A stretch of 64,000 bases of DNA, taken from the NCBI RefSeq assembly GCF_000247815.1, contig NC_021677.1, positions 58,279,911 to 58,343,910 on the forward strand. The letters are read 5' to 3'. The DNA is from Ficedula albicollis. Its lineage: Eukaryota > Chordata > Aves > Passeriformes > Muscicapidae. Shown piece by piece: positions 13,901-44,900 of the stretch; within the stretch, counting starts at the first letter, position 1, and each line of letters begins with the position of its first letter. The notes under the pieces were generated by a model, which was given only the letters and a program-made list of their open reading frames with translations, was not told the DNA's origin and searched no databases. The translations under genes were made by a program, and so were the position numbers.

Positions 13901-15266
13901 CAGCCTCATGACCATAAATCATATTGGTGACTTCAGTTTACCTATTCTTTTTAAGTCTGATTTTAGTCTGAAAACTTTCTGCCTCTTAGTGCACTGAAGA
14001 GGATCTGACAGATCCAAACAGGTCAGGCTCCTCCAAAACACGGCCAAGAGAGCAGCAGAACACTGTGACCTGTCTCTTGGGGGTGCTAAGGGATAACCCA
14101 CCCCAGGCCAGCCCAAAGCTTGGTGGGGCTGTACAAAAGCAGAACCCAGCTGCACTTTCCACCTGCCTGCAAGACTCTCACAGAAGCACCACATCAACCC
14201 ATGCAGAGCTAAAGCAGGACAGATGCTCTAAACAGCAGGGGCCTAACCCAACTTCACTGTTTAAACCTCCTAACTGCTGACAGAGAAAGAAATGCCATAG
14301 AAAGAATGCCAGCCCAGACACAGCAGGCAGGGAGGAGCTTTGCTGCTTTTAGCCATTAAAAATGCATTAAAAACATTCACTAGTGAAAATGTTCTCTGCC
14401 TGAAGCTTCAGCTGATTTTCCCAACATACCTTCGCCTCTCTGTGCAACTTCTGCTCAAAACTTTTACAAGTGTGCAATTACCTTCTGCTGCCAGTGCCTT
14501 ATCATTTTTTGTTAATAGTGTCCTTTAGTTTGGAAAGTGCTCCTTTCAGTGAAACAGAAATTTAAGAGAACAGGTTAGGCTTATGTACTATGACGTTGAT
14601 TTCAAAACAGTGCAATGAAACCAAAAAGTTTACGACATGAAACCAAAGTAACTCCTGTGATTGATTACTTATATTGAGACAAGTTTTTTAAAAATAATTT
14701 GGAGAATGCACAGAATATCTTGACCATAGTTACACAACACAGGGTTACCAGTAGCATTGTGTTTTATGACAGTAAAATAAGGAAAGTCACTGGGTCAATA
14801 GCACAAAAGTGTGGAACAAGTTTCATCAAGTACCAGCTTAATTTTTTAATCATGGAGTTTTGTGATAGAAATCCATCTCAGATCAATCACTCCTGTGAAT
14901 TTTACCTTTTCCTGCTTTCCTGTGTTACCTTGATAAAGCTTCCAGAGACAAGCCTTTAGGCTGTTCATAAAGATGAATTCTTTCTGCTCTAAAGCAAAAC
15001 AAGAATGCTGTCTCCTGGCTGCCAGGTTTGCTCACTGGTGTGATTACAGGTTGAGAAGTGTAACGTCTTTGGCGAGTGGTAGTACAACACTGTCTGGGAG
15101 ACTTCAGTACTGAACAGGCTCAAATAATAACCCAGAGATGGTACAATCAAAATAAGGAAGCAGTGATTTCCAATCAACTCTAAGTTAAAAAGGGAACACG
15201 GATGAACAATAACCACTAACAAAAATATAAATTATCTCATTTCTCTCAGATAACACACTCCCCAAA

Positions 15267-16495
15267 GGGGCCTGGTCCACATATAGTTTATTGATGTAAG
15301 AAAACAATACAGTTAGTGTTAGATCCAACCACAAAGAGCAAAAAGGATGAGTGAATGAAGGTTTTGTACAGTACATATAGGAAAATAAGATGTTTGTGAC
15401 AACTATATATTTCTAAATAAAAAGGCTTCTAAATATATTCAAGTTATTGAAATCTACATGAAAACATATGGATGTTAATAGCAACAAGGTGCATAAAACC
15501 AAAACATCAAAATATTGAGCAACTCAATGATGTACTAGATAAAAGTTTGCTAACAATGCAAGATGTTTTACAATCTGCTTGAAATATCACCTATACCACA
15601 CAGGGTAAGCTGAACATTTAGATTTAAGATCATACACAATATTAGCATTAACTTCAACAACTACAGGCAGGGATTTTTTTTTTAAGCTGGCAAAGTGACT
15701 ACTTTAGGAACATCAAACTTTCTCTAAATTGAGAATGTATCAAAAGAAAATGCTGCTAGCCCTTTCCAGATAAAGCCTTTCCTTTGACTAACCACACCCA
15801 CTGAAGTCAAAAGCATAAGACAGCATTTAAGAACAATTTATATTACAATGTGACTAAAATAATGACATAATCCAGGTTTAAACATGTTTTCATAGGCAAA
15901 CAAAAGATTTTTCGTAAAAACTAATTTTTATAAATGCAGAATATATTGCATGAGGAACTGCTGGTATTTTTTTAAGAAAATATATTGTGCGATTGTGGCT
16001 ACAATGCACCGCTGCAAAGCATTGTTGTTTCTTATAAAAACTATTAACATAAAAAACTTACTTCAACATAAAGAGTAAGAGAGCACAAGTCTTCCAACTA
16101 CCTATGAAAAGCAGGATGGAAGTATTGCCAGTTTTTCCTATGTTGACATTTTACTAATGATAAGTTTTGGTGACCAACTCCCCAGCCAAAAAATAAATAC
16201 TTTTTTTTAATCAGGTGCATATTTCAAAGCTGCTATTGCAAGTGTGTTTTAAATGTAATGGACTTAAAAGTGTATGTACCAAAGAATTATAAAAATGCAC
16301 TAGAGTTTGAGTTATTGTTACATAAAGAACATATTAAAAAGACTGTCAAAATAAGTAGAAAGGGGATCAAAACTGAACTAACTGAATTAGTGCAGTACTG
16401 TAGCCAGGCTTCTAAAATCAGATATAGAAAATATAAATAGACTGCTTTAGGTGATGATTCACCAGTGTCCAAAAAAGAGCAAGTTTTGTGAAAGC
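15267..16495 (-). other. HIF1A: HIF1A 3'UTR
   Basis: About 1.2 kb between the TGA at 16,498–16,496 and a minus-strand AATAAA at 15,287–15,292. The length is in line with the known mammalian 3'UTR. It is U-rich on the sense strand with several AUUUA-type stretches, compatible with regulated mRNA stability. The exact cleavage site, placed about 20 bases after the signal, is an inference. Confidence 0.75.
15287..15292 (-). promoter_or_regulatory. HIF1A: HIF1A polyadenylation signal
   Basis: TTTATT on plus is AATAAA on minus, 1.2 kb after the stop codon. It is the first strong AATAAA in a context that fits the expected 3'UTR length. Confidence 0.65.
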
Positions 16496-33359
<16,864 letters not shown>

Positions 33360-34354
33360 TCAGTTGTGGAAGTTGAATAATGAAAAGGCTCAGTTTAAAA
33401 GAGCCAGTGTAATTCTTTGTATCAACTTCTGCCCGGGTTAAGTTTTGCCAGAACTAAATTCAACCCCACAGTATTAAAAAGACACTTGGGTACTCAGAAC
33501 CCTTCCTGCTTATCTCTTGAGCGCTGCCTCTCTAGCCTCCAAATCCTGATCCTTCCAGTCCATTCAACAAATTACAGAGTAGGTAATTTCCAGGTGAGTG
33601 TTCCAGCATCATGTACACTCTCCAAGTTCTTACTTTTTTACTATCCTTACAAAGCCCACCTAACAGGTCAGGTAAGCAAAGATACTCATTTAACATGAGA
33701 TATGCTGCTTCTCAAGCAATCCAGAAAGTCCCTTTCCCAAAACCATTCTATGATTCACTCTTTTTCCAGAAAAGCCCCTTCCAGAGTCTCCCCTCTGCTG
33801 GAAAGCAATACCTCATCCTCCTTCCACTGCCTCTATAGACCTGCCTCCTCCAGAACATGAGGTGAAGAACAAATCACTGAGAGAAAGCACTGAAATAGTT
33901 AAAGACCATCAGTAGAACAGAGAATTCCCCCTTTTCCCAACACCCACATCAGGTCATTTCTGCCTCATGGATCTGGTCAGATGAGTTTTGAATCAAACAT
34001 TTTCACATGGGAGCTCCAAATTTTTTGCACTTTCAAAAAAGCACTCAGTGCTGCTGTGTTTAAAATGAACAATACAAAACCACACACTATTATTATCCAG
34101 TTTTGGTTTTATATATTTACATCATCTGAAGGCACCCTTGTCTTCATTTTGCACTCACCTGAGATACAAAAAGGCAGTTTGGGAATTAGTTTTGTTAAAA
34201 GCCATCTACTACCACTGCCAAATTCACATTGCTAAGTCTGTGGATCTGTGCAAAAGTCTTTTTTAGCTAGCACACATCTTTTGAGAGGTACCACGAATTA
34301 TAGAGCAAAGCAATTTATGAGCTAATGATCCCTGGGACACAATGAACCAGATAC

Positions 34355-34572
34355 AAAGAATCAGAGAATGGTTTGGGCTGGAAGTGACCTTAAAGATCAT
34401 CCAGTTTCAATCCCCCTGCCATGAGCAGGGGCAGTTTCCACCATTCCCAGAGCTCAGAGCCCCATCCAACCTGGCCTGGAACACTGGACAGCTACAGTTT
34501 CTCTGGGCAAGCTGTGCCAGGGCCTCACCACCCTCAGAGTAAAGAGCTTCTTCCCAATATCTAATCTTAACT
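34355..34572 (-). mobile_element. CR1 LINE fragment
   Basis: AAAGAATCAGAGAATGGTTTG, AAGTGACCTTAAAGATCATCC, then AACCTGGCCTGGAACACTGG and CCTCACCACCCTCAGAGTAAA. Reverse complement of the CR1 3' end. Confidence 0.88.
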
Positions 34573-35398
34573 CCCCTCTTCAGTGTTAGCAAACACATAC
34601 CCAAAAAACACGTTTTCAGTCCTTTGCCTGCTGTGCTACCCACAGTGGCCAAAACTTTGCTTAGTTTGTGCAGAAACACAGGTGTGACAATACCGTGTTG
34701 GATGTTGGAAGCACAAATGCCTTGACACAGGGAAGAAGTTTAATAATCCATGAAAAAGACAGAGTAAGCTGTTAGAATCTCTTTTACAATCACCTTCCTT
34801 TCTACCAACTTGATAAAACTATATGTCATCTCCACCAACCTCTCCTACTCCTGCCACTGCCAGCAGAGAAAAATTATTTCTGTGGAATGAGAAACATTAA
34901 TAGATTGACATAATAATAGCAATAAAGACCTTTGGAAAACTAACTTATGGGAATTCTAGTTGTAAAAAACTCTGGACATACAACAGTCCCATTGATTCCT
35001 GTGAATATAAGCTCATGCCCCTCAGAAGGGCAGCCTAAAATATCTGACAATATTTCCCCATATTTCAGATTTCTTCACACCGAATTTCCCTGTGACAACA
35101 GATGTTCCTGTTGTAGTGATGGATATCTTGGTCTGAGAAGCTTGAGGCTCCTGACATACAGGTATATCTGGAAAGAGCCATTACGAAAAGTCTGACCTTT
35201 AACAATACTGCAAAAATATTTTTGGCTATTTAACCTGACTAATTAAATATTTATTACTGAAGACAGGCCTCAAGTACCTTTTTTCTTGGTGGAAAACTAA
35301 GGGTGGAGGTGAAAAAAAAATCTGGATTCTCTTTGTTCTCTTTCTTGGACCACAGATTTCACTGTAACTCTATTTTGTCAAAGGTATTTCAAGGTAAC

Positions 35399-35945
35399 TG
35401 TCGTGGTTTAACCCCAGCCCACAACTAAGTACCACAAAGCTGTTTGCTCACTACCTGTCCCACCCTCGTGGGATGGGGAGGAGAACTGACACGAAGGTAA
35501 AGCCATGGGTCAACTTAAAAACAGCTAAAAAACTGGAATAAAATAGTAACTGCAATGAAGGGACACAACATAAAGAAAGAAACAAGACTCAAGACAGACA
35601 AGTGATGCTCAATGCAATGGCTTACTCACCCTCTGAGTGATGTCCAGCCCATCCCAGAGCAGGGACTGGCACCTCCCAGCCAACTCCCCCAGTTGGCACA
35701 CTGGCCATGACGCCCTGTGGTTTGGAATATCTCCTTGGTCAGTTCAGGTCAGCTGTCCTGGCTGTGTCCCCTCCTGCCTTCCTGTGCATCTCCTCACTGG
35801 CACAGCACGGGAAACTGAGGAGTTCTAAACTCAGGGTAAGCACTGCTCAACAACAACTGAAACCTCAGTGTGCTGTCAGCATTATTCTCCAAAACAGCCC
35901 TGAACCAACTACTAGGCAGAAATTAACTCCATCCCAGCTGAAACT
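35399..35945 (+). mobile_element. Solo LTR of an avian endogenous retrovirus (ERVL-type)
   Basis: Starts TGTCGTGGTTTAACCCCAGCC, a start I associate with abundant avian LTRs, and is about 547 bp long. No internal retroviral sequence is adjacent, so it is a solo LTR. GTAAC directly precedes it (35,394–35,398) and directly follows it (35,946–35,950), consistent with a 5-bp target-site duplication. The right end reads CAGCTGAAACT rather than ending in CA, so the terminus is mutated or trimmed. Confidence 0.75.
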
Positions 35946-38814
35946 GTAACAGCAGCACAAGCAATTCTGTTGCCTTACACAGACTCACCTTTATACCCCT
36001 TGATTTTTGTTAACTACTCATTCAACATCCCGCCACCTGCAAAATGTTCATCCTACAACAAAAACTCAAGAGGGAATTACTGGAAGTAAATGACTGCCAT
36101 CCACCCAGATTCCTGCAGTTTTGTCACGGCTTCCTTTTCAACTGCAGATACTTTTAAGTTAAAATTCTCCTGGCTTTGGCAATCAAGCTGAGCTCTTCAA
36201 GTCCACAGGTTTGTCAGGCTTGTGTGAATCACACAGGGCACTCAAGAAAAGAAAACAGACACTAACCTCGCAAGTTGGGATTTCAGCCCTTGTCTTTCTG
36301 ACAGCCTAATGTTCTTAAAAATATTTTGGGTAGTTCCCAGATTTTTGCCAGGTTTTAGCACCCTTGGCAGCAGCCTTCAGCAGGAACAGTCAAAACTTCT
36401 CCCAACCATTGAATTATTAATTACCAACTGAAACAGTGCTCAAATCCAGCCCATAGTGCTTTATGTTAAAAATTAATCCCAGAGTAAGATCATCAAGTGC
36501 TGCCAGCTGGAGCTGATGGGCAAAACCCAAGGAAAAGGGGGGTGTTGGAACCAACCAGTGCTGCCTGAGTGGCAGCGTCTCCTCTCCCTTTTACTACGTG
36601 TTTCCCTTCTAGAAAGGCTACTACTATAGATAGATGTTTAAACTGTACAGCACAACAGTTGGCTATTTTTAGCTGCTATTTAAACCTAAGCTGTAACCAA
36701 TCTGAGTAAAACCCAGCCATTTAAATAGGAAGATTAACTACCAGCTTCAAAGAGCATTTCTTTAATGGTCAAATTAATAGGGAAAAGGTCTTTCACAAAT
36801 GAGGTTTAATTACCAAGTGAAGTCATTGTTGCCTCAACATTGAAATGCCATCAAACTACAAAAAAAAATTAAATTCTTTAGTATTGCAACTACTCTAAGC
36901 TTTGTTGCAATTGCATAAAGTAAATAAAAGACCACAAATCAGCATGTATAGCTGCTCACAATTTTCTTTGTAGTCAATCAAATGACACTGAATTCCTGTA
37001 AAGCATATGTGTTTCCAAAGTGAGCACTTTCTCGACCAGAGGGGAAGGAAAGGGAGATCAGGGAAGGGGATTTTAAATAGTGAGATGTGAAGTGCCACAA
37101 AATCAGTTTAAGCAAATCATATCACATCTCTTATCCATTCTTCTGGAACTGCCCCTGTGTAAATGATCTTCTCAACAGAAATAGCATTCTGCAGAAAAGG
37201 AGCCAAGCTCCATTTAAAACAAACCCCAAACTTTAGGGCTGTATTGCAGCCTTCTGCTGTCAGTCTGGCATGGAAAAAAACACCTCAAGAGCCTGAAGAG
37301 AACCTCAGCTGCTGAGTGGATTATACATGCAATGAAAATATCAGAAATGCCAGTGCTGGACAGGAAATTGCATACATTTGCAGGACTGATTTTTCCTGCA
37401 CAATTTCAGCGCCAGACTTTCACTTCCATTTTGTATTTCTACCACCAGAATACAGAAGCAGAGAATCATAAGCACATTATCCATCAGAGCTCACTGAAAG
37501 CAGTTTCACTGACACCTTTAAACCCAATACCACTTCTTATATATAAGAGATGTTTACGTGCAATAGCTGAATAAAATCTGAGCTCCGAAAGATATTTGAG
37601 TTAGAGACCCAGAGCAAAAGGGTATTTCGTGACCAGGATTCACTGCAGCTGAACTAAGAGCTCAGCTGAAGGCTACAACCCAGACTCCCACTCACTGCCT
37701 CAAATCATGGTGAATAGAAACAAAGTTTTACAGCAAGAATGTACCCAACAGCCTTCAGAGCAAAGCACACCAACAGCAACCCAGTGCTCACCAGTTTCTG
37801 ATATTAATACTGGCCTCTCTGGGCCACAGCATCTCCCAAATAACCACACCATCCCAAACACCTCTCCACAGCAGATTCCTACAAGTGAGCCCTCAACTGT
37901 CTAAATGCAGCCCAAATTTTTCATCTCCTTGAGTGAAAAACTAATAGACAAGCAAACAAAACAAAACAAATCAAAACACACACACAAAAAAAAAAAAAAA
38001 CTCACAAAAAAACTCACAAAAAACCCCACCAAAACAAACCTGGAAAATACCACCAGTAAATGGTAAATATTGGTTGAAAATAATTAGATAAATGGTCAAT
38101 GGATAGAACTTAAAATGTGTAGCAGTCAACTTTGTCTCCTTCTAGCTTTTAAATTCACCACCTCATGTTAAGAACATTTTTATACTGTGTACATAATATT
38201 AGACTAACAACCACAATAACAAAAAAAACCCCAACAAAACAAGAGGTTTCCTTTAAGTCACTTTGCTATGGTTGCAGATTTTCTCACATTCAAACTTAAT
38301 AATAAAATAGTCAGGTACATTTTACTCTACAGATATTTGCAGGTCCCATGTAAAATAACTTGTGCATGATTAATTAACCCAGGCTCATCTTTCTAGACAC
38401 AGGTTTTGAGAATATTCTAAAATATAAACATCTTCCGACAGCAATTCACATTTTTCTCTTTAGATTTGCTTTTTTCAACCAAGTGGCTTTATATTTATCA
38501 CATAATTTGTTCCTAAAGTTTCATGGAAATATCCAATGTAGGAAATAAGCAATCCTAATTAGTAATGTGCCTCAAATCTGGTAACATCTTGAGCTGTAAC
38601 TAGCTTTCAGTTCTGCCATGAATTGCCTTCATTTGCCAGTAAAAGATTCAGATAATGTTTCCATGTTAGGAACAATCTCTCCTCTCAGACTGTAAAACTA
38701 CTCTGGGAAACACCTGGCTTAGAAATGGAGCCACAGAAACTATATCCACTATAACACAGCTTCATTTTTTTCTTCATTACACCAAAAAAGGTGCAAATAT
38801 TACAACACAGTAAT

Positions 38815-38882
38815 ATACTAAAAGTATATGTCATCAGGATGGTATTGTATACTAAAAGTATATGACATCAGGATGGTATTGG
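38815..38882. repeat. 34-bp tandem duplication
   Basis: ATACTAAAAGTATATGTCATC... occurs at 38,815–38,848 and again at 38,849–38,882 with T/A and T/G differences. Intron 1 of HIF1A. Confidence 0.95.
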
Positions 38883-40343
38883 AACTTTAGAAAGTAGACC
38901 TGCAAGTGGTCTCAAGTTTAACTTTTAAGGCTGAATGCACTCCTGCAGTTGGTATAAAACTTGGTCACCTTTTCAGGCCCAGCCTAAGCCAGGTATTTCT
39001 GGCAGCACAGCTGAACAGGACAGAGGGGCAGCTCCTGGTTTGCAGCCATACCCTGTAGAACACCCAGAATAACCAGTTGTGTCCATGTGGAGTGTGCATG
39101 GCTCAGCCCTGGGCATGTCCCACCAACCCCTCTCACCTACAGCCAAAGAAAGTTAGGACAAAGTTCTACTCTCCTGACTGTGCTGAATACACAATCTCTT
39201 GGCTTTGTCACTGTTTGTAAGATCTGTGTTTTGTCCAGAGCTGCTAACCATGATACTTGCTAAATTATTCCTCCATGGAAAGAAGGCCCAGGCAAGCTCT
39301 TAGCACAGAGAAACTAAAACAGTGGAACTGCTCTGTCGACACCTTCATATGAAAAACTGGTTTATAATGAAACAGAGACCACTCAAATCCAGTTATTTAG
39401 GTATATGGGGTGCTAAGGGGTGATCAACTTCAATGAGAGGGGACAGAGCTGCAGCATTAGCACCATCTATCCAGAACTGAGACAAACCCACACAAACATG
39501 GCCCAGAGTGGCAGGCAGCCCTGACAGCCCCGTTCCCTCTCCCTCCCAGCCCTGCAGTGACACACTTGTCTGTCCTGACCAGCAGCCCAGACTGTTCATC
39601 CCTCAGCAGGCAAACTTTTTCCAAATTGGTTGGGAGGGGCTCCTTCCTCCTATTGCAGCCCTACAGAATTACTGCAGTGTCTCAGCTGCCAGTTCTCCAC
39701 GAGCTTGGGGTTACAGCTTTGACCCACCTTGCTTTGACGTGATTTCCTTTTAAAGTATTATTGCTTTATGGCCAGTTTTATTTACTAGTTCTTCTTATGT
39801 TATAGGCTTTGTAGAGAGTTCTTGTGAGAAAAAAAACAAAAACCCACACCCAAACCTTGTGTGTAATCAGAAGCATGTGATTACACAGAAGAAAGTCTTG
39901 CCCTTCATGAATTAATGAACATCACAGCCCACTAATCCAGCTCAGGAAAAGAACTCAGAAATTCCTTATGTACAGTATAAATGATTCAAAAGAGATTTAA
40001 AACTGCAGAAACTAACGTAATATCCAAGCAGAAACAACACCACTCTATGTAAACTATTAAAATTCATTTCTTTGCGTATTTCTTTCTAAAACATCAAATT
40101 AAACCATATTCTTTACATGAGGGTAGTTACAGCCATTTCCCATAGCCTGACTACCACCAAAACAAACCCCTAACTGATAAAACTAACAAATCAGGAGAGC
40201 AAGCAGGCAGGTCAGCCTGGATTAGCTTCAGCAGCACAAATGCTCTGAAAGGCACCAGCATTTGCAAAATGAGAGTGGGGAGAGGCAGCGAGAGGAGACT
40301 CTGTTAGTTCACCCAGAGAAGTCTTACTGTCACACCACAAAGT

Positions 40344-40399
40344 CCATATAAACACCCATCCTACAGACAAACCATATAAACACCCATCCTACAGACAAA
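40344..40399. repeat. 28-bp tandem duplication
   Basis: CCATATAAACACCCATCCTA plus CAGACAAA, twice without change, at 40,344–40,371 and 40,372–40,399. Confidence 0.95.
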
Positions 40400-41969
40400 T
40401 CACAGCACACAGGAGCCAGCAGCAGCCTGAACCCAGCACAGCACCACGCTGACACCATTATCCATCATTTGGATTTGGCCTTGAATTGACCTGAAACCCC
40501 AACTACCTCCCCACATAGAAAGTGCGAGTAAGAAGGGAAAAGAAAAGCTTCAATACTGTCATTTCTAATTTAGATCATGGTGAAGTGATTCTATCATGTC
40601 TTACTATACTGTGTAAGCCACTCACAGTTTACCATTGCATCATAATATACTGTTTTAAAATAACTACATGGCAGACAGTGGTGGCATGCAAGAAATTTTT
40701 TTTTCCAAGTACATTATTTGGCTTTTTCGTTGAATATCTTTTTCTTCCTTAATTAGATGTGCTTTACCCTTCAGGATGAAAGATACATGGTAGCCAAATT
40801 GCATTTATTATTACAGAAAAATCAGAGCTATTCAAAAGAGATATCTGAGCATGGGCTTGACAGAACTAGACACTAAGTGCTCTCCTCCCTTCAGCCCTTC
40901 TGCTTTTGCTTCTACCAAGCTCACAAAAAATGATGCAAAACATATCCCCAAGATATCTGTCAGGCTCTCAGTTAACAATGTTTCAGCAAAGAACTGGTCT
41001 ACCTTCAGACAGATGCAGACTCTTGATAAAGTAATTTTAGTCTAAATCATGGCATTAAAATATATCTTCTGTTTTGTTCACTGCATTTGGTTTTCAAGGC
41101 TGGACATTTTCCCTCACTGCTTCCATCCAAGTTTCACCCCTTCACCCCAAGTTCCTCAACTGCTTTTGGTTAACAGGGTATTTTGTAATCAAAGGGTTTA
41201 AGAACGGGAGGGGGGGGAGGGGAAGGACAGAAGTAAGAGATATCAAGTTTTATTTTTCTCTATGAATAAAGAACAGATAGACCCACTAAGCAGTCAAGAG
41301 AAACATTTACAACAATAGCTAGGACAAAAAGCCTGCAGCAATGTCAGCTCAGCATCCAACAGACTCAATAGAGTGCAAGGAAAAAGTCCTTTCTGAAGGA
41401 CTGAGCACCAGAATTCCAATCCCCAGCAAAACCATTCCTTTCTTTAGCTTAGCTAGTAAAGGCTGCAGCCTTTATATTTGATGTGGATTACTTTATGTCT
41501 TCCATGGGAGGAGAGTAGGGAGCAACCATAAGGAGGTAAGCCTCTAGTAACTCCCTTTCTATCATAACAGTCCATTTACAATTCTCATTTATGAGCAAAA
41601 ACAGGAAGCTCAAATCCTTTTGCTTCTTGAAATGCACATATTTTCATAAAGTGACATCAGTCTAATTTTGGTTCAGAATGAGTTCTTTCATTGTCATTCT
41701 GGTAAACTAAACAGTTCATCTTTTTCAGGCAGCATTTCCAGGATTATTACAAACCGAGTCAAAAAGTTTATTTAATACGTTGCTTGGTAAAACCTTCCAC
41801 TGTTGTAATTACAATCACTGCTTCTGATTCAGTAGCCTCAATTCTTAATTTGAAATTCAGGCTCTATTTTAATGCAGTGAGCTAAAAGATTTGTTGTAAC
41901 ATTTCTCAAAATGCTTAAGGAGCATTTGTTCACACCAAATTAAACAGAAGCTGCACAGTATCTCTGCTA

Positions 41970-41986
41970 ACACACACACACACACA
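41970..41986. repeat. Short (CA)n microsatellite
   Basis: About eight CA units in HIF1A intron 1. Confidence 0.9.
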
Positions 41987-44900
41987 GAGTTTGCTATGCT
42001 TTGGTGTCTTTAAGGAACAACTAATGGACCGTCTTGAAGCACCAGTTCTCCAGTGCCAGCAAAGCCATTTTGAATTTCTTGGTACTAAAATATCTCCAGC
42101 TTTTAAAGGGCTACATTTCTGTACAAGTCCCAGTGTTATCAGACTTCAACAGGAAGAAAGCAGAGATTATGCACATGATGAAACTCCTCTTTATCAATGC
42201 ACTTTCTCTGAGATCTCAAACCCAACCCCCAGGCTGGTACGAGGAGGCGTAGCTTCAACCGAGGCTGTGGCTCCACATCAAAGAGCCCTGATGTGCTCGT
42301 CACCTACATAAACTGCATTCAAAAACACACATGCTGGCATGCATTCACCTGATTCCATGTTCATAATGAGTTCAGAATGCAGTTTTCATAGAGATTTTCA
42401 TTCCAAGCTAAATAGCAGAGATCTCAGTAGAGGAAAATCATGTTCAATGGTAATTTGGAAACCTGTATCTTCCTTGAATTTTCAGTCATTAGTTAAAGTG
42501 CAAAGGCTCATCTTCTCTCCTGGGCCATTTCTGTAGTCTCCAGTGTCACCAAATCTCCTTGTATATCCCATTTCAGAGCAGTTGTCAGTGGAAAACTCAG
42601 ATTCTCCTACATTCTCTTCCACCCAATCTAATACAAAGGAAGCTTCTCAGGAGAAGCCCCAAATGCTCAAACTTTCTTGAATTCAAAAGGGAAAGGGCTG
42701 TTATAACATGAAAAGATGATTAAGGTCCAAGTTCTTTCCATGCATTACTTAGGTGGTTTTTCTGAGGCATGTGAACACCTGCCCATATAACTGTGTATGT
42801 GAAGATAAAAGGTGCAGTTCAGCTGATGACTTGTAATCTAGAACATTCCTTGCTTTTGGACACCAGCTTGCTAGGAACAGGTATGGGTTACTGCGCCTTC
42901 TTGCAAGGCTCTTGCAAGATTTGTTTTTGTTTTGAATCTGCTTGTTTTTTAAAGAACACATCTTGTAATTGAACTGGTATTTGCATCTCCTTGGAAGAAG
43001 CATCAGGAAAAGCTTGATGCTCTTGTATACCACCACTAAACCATGTGGGATTTCCCTCCTGGGTTTACTTAGCCATGCACACTCTACAACCAGGTAAAAA
43101 TTATTTTGTTGGCATGTCCTAGGACCAAAGCTCCTCAGGAATAAATTAATACTGCCAAATTCTCTTTGGTAACAAAAAAAAAAAAAAAAAGGCAGATTTT
43201 CAAAAATCAGCAGCTTCTGTCATTCAATGTCCCCTTTAATATCAAAAATCTCATGCAAGCTTACTTGAAATCCAACATTCTAACAGAAATCGGTGCAATA
43301 TTACTACTGAGCAACATGAACACACTAAAGAATTCAATCCACTGTGTTACATGGGCTCATCGAGAGTCCTCCAGGCTTCCAGGCTGGAAACACACCAAAG
43401 GGAACATGTGCGATCTTAAGAGTTTTGGGCTTACACTGCAATGCCGCTGACATTTGACAGTGTTATAAATATTTATTGACTAATTTTTTTTTCCCCACTT
43501 CACCATCAGCAATCAGTCTTGGAACCAGACAACAAACTCCAGGCATTATAGTTCAAGGACAGGGAGGAACAAAGGTCTGTGGCTGCTTGCACCGTGTCCA
43601 GGGGAGGAAGCAGCACCTGCAGGTGAATTCATGCGCTCCACACGTGACAGCAGCACGGTCTCCTCTGGCCTCTCTGGCGGTGGCAGTAAGACAGCATGGC
43701 ACCGCTTCTCAGCTCCTCAAGGCTTACAAAGGACATGCCACCTTAGCCTAACCTAAGGAAGCCCTTGATGGGCACTTCTGATAAGAGAAAAACCAACCAG
43801 AAGATGGGGATGGCAATTAAATGAGAGAATAAAATCGATTACCCACTTCACACCTCCACCTTTAAACCAACAGTTGACTTAACTGCCACACTTAAGATGC
43901 TGATAACAGTATGCAGCTACATTTGTTTCCCCCCCACACCTTCCAAAAATGGTCCAGGATGTGCCTCCAGAGAAACCAGAAAGGAAAAGCATTTCAATAG
44001 AAGGTTGAATTGCTAGAAAAGCTTGAAAGTGCTTCAAAGAAAAACCTCTTACTATCGCATCACCCTGTTACAGACCCCCTGACAACCTGGACCATCTGAC
44101 CACAGCTGCACCAGCCCCCTCAGCTAAGTGTGGACTGGTTGTTGGTATTTCAGGCACCCCAACCAAGAGAGCCAGACTGCAGACTGGAGACAGTGTGTTT
44201 TAAAGGGCAAAGCAAGCATGACTGTAAACAAAAACCAGAAAACCCTCCTGCTGCTTCCATCAGCTCACTGCCAAATTATCAGACCTTCACTGATAAATGG
44301 AACCAAAGAACCTGCAGAGCAAAATTATGGAAAATTTCTGCAGCAAGCAAATCCTCCACAGTGATTTTCAGTGCCTTGATGCTGATGAGGACAGACAGTA
44401 GCACTATGCTGTCCCCTTCATCTTTAGTGGGCACTGTAAAACCATTTCTGGTCATTTTTATTAATGAATTCACGAAACTTTTCATGTTTGAGGCAGTGCA
44501 AAGAACAGACAACAGAGGCAAGGCAAACAATCCAGTAAAATCCAGAAAGCAGTAAAACCACTGCTCCATGAGCCAGTAACCACTCAGCCTTTCCCATACC
44601 TGTGGGGAGACTCTACAGGAGATTTACTGAAAGATTCCTCCTCTTCTTACAGCCCAGACTATACAAAAGGGTTTTGTATTCATTTTCTACTCTAGCAATG
44701 GTGGCTCAGTTCCCCCAGAACTGAGAGAAATTAACAGACAAAAGCAGTGGAACGTACAATCCTAAAGACCTCACACAAGTTTAAGAAAAAACAGGGGTAG
44801 CCACTGCCCCTCAGAGCCATCAGCACAGAATATAGGCTTCGTCAACAAATTCTGGAGCTGGACTTCAGTGGCAGAAACCCAACAGAAAACCCCTGGTCTT

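Larger units (their letters stand above)
12976..15266. other. Intergenic DNA downstream of HIF1A
   Basis: Between the duplicated block and the HIF1A polyadenylation site. Contains two CR1 fragments (annotated separately) and an A tract near 13,440. No gene is recognised. Confidence 0.6.
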
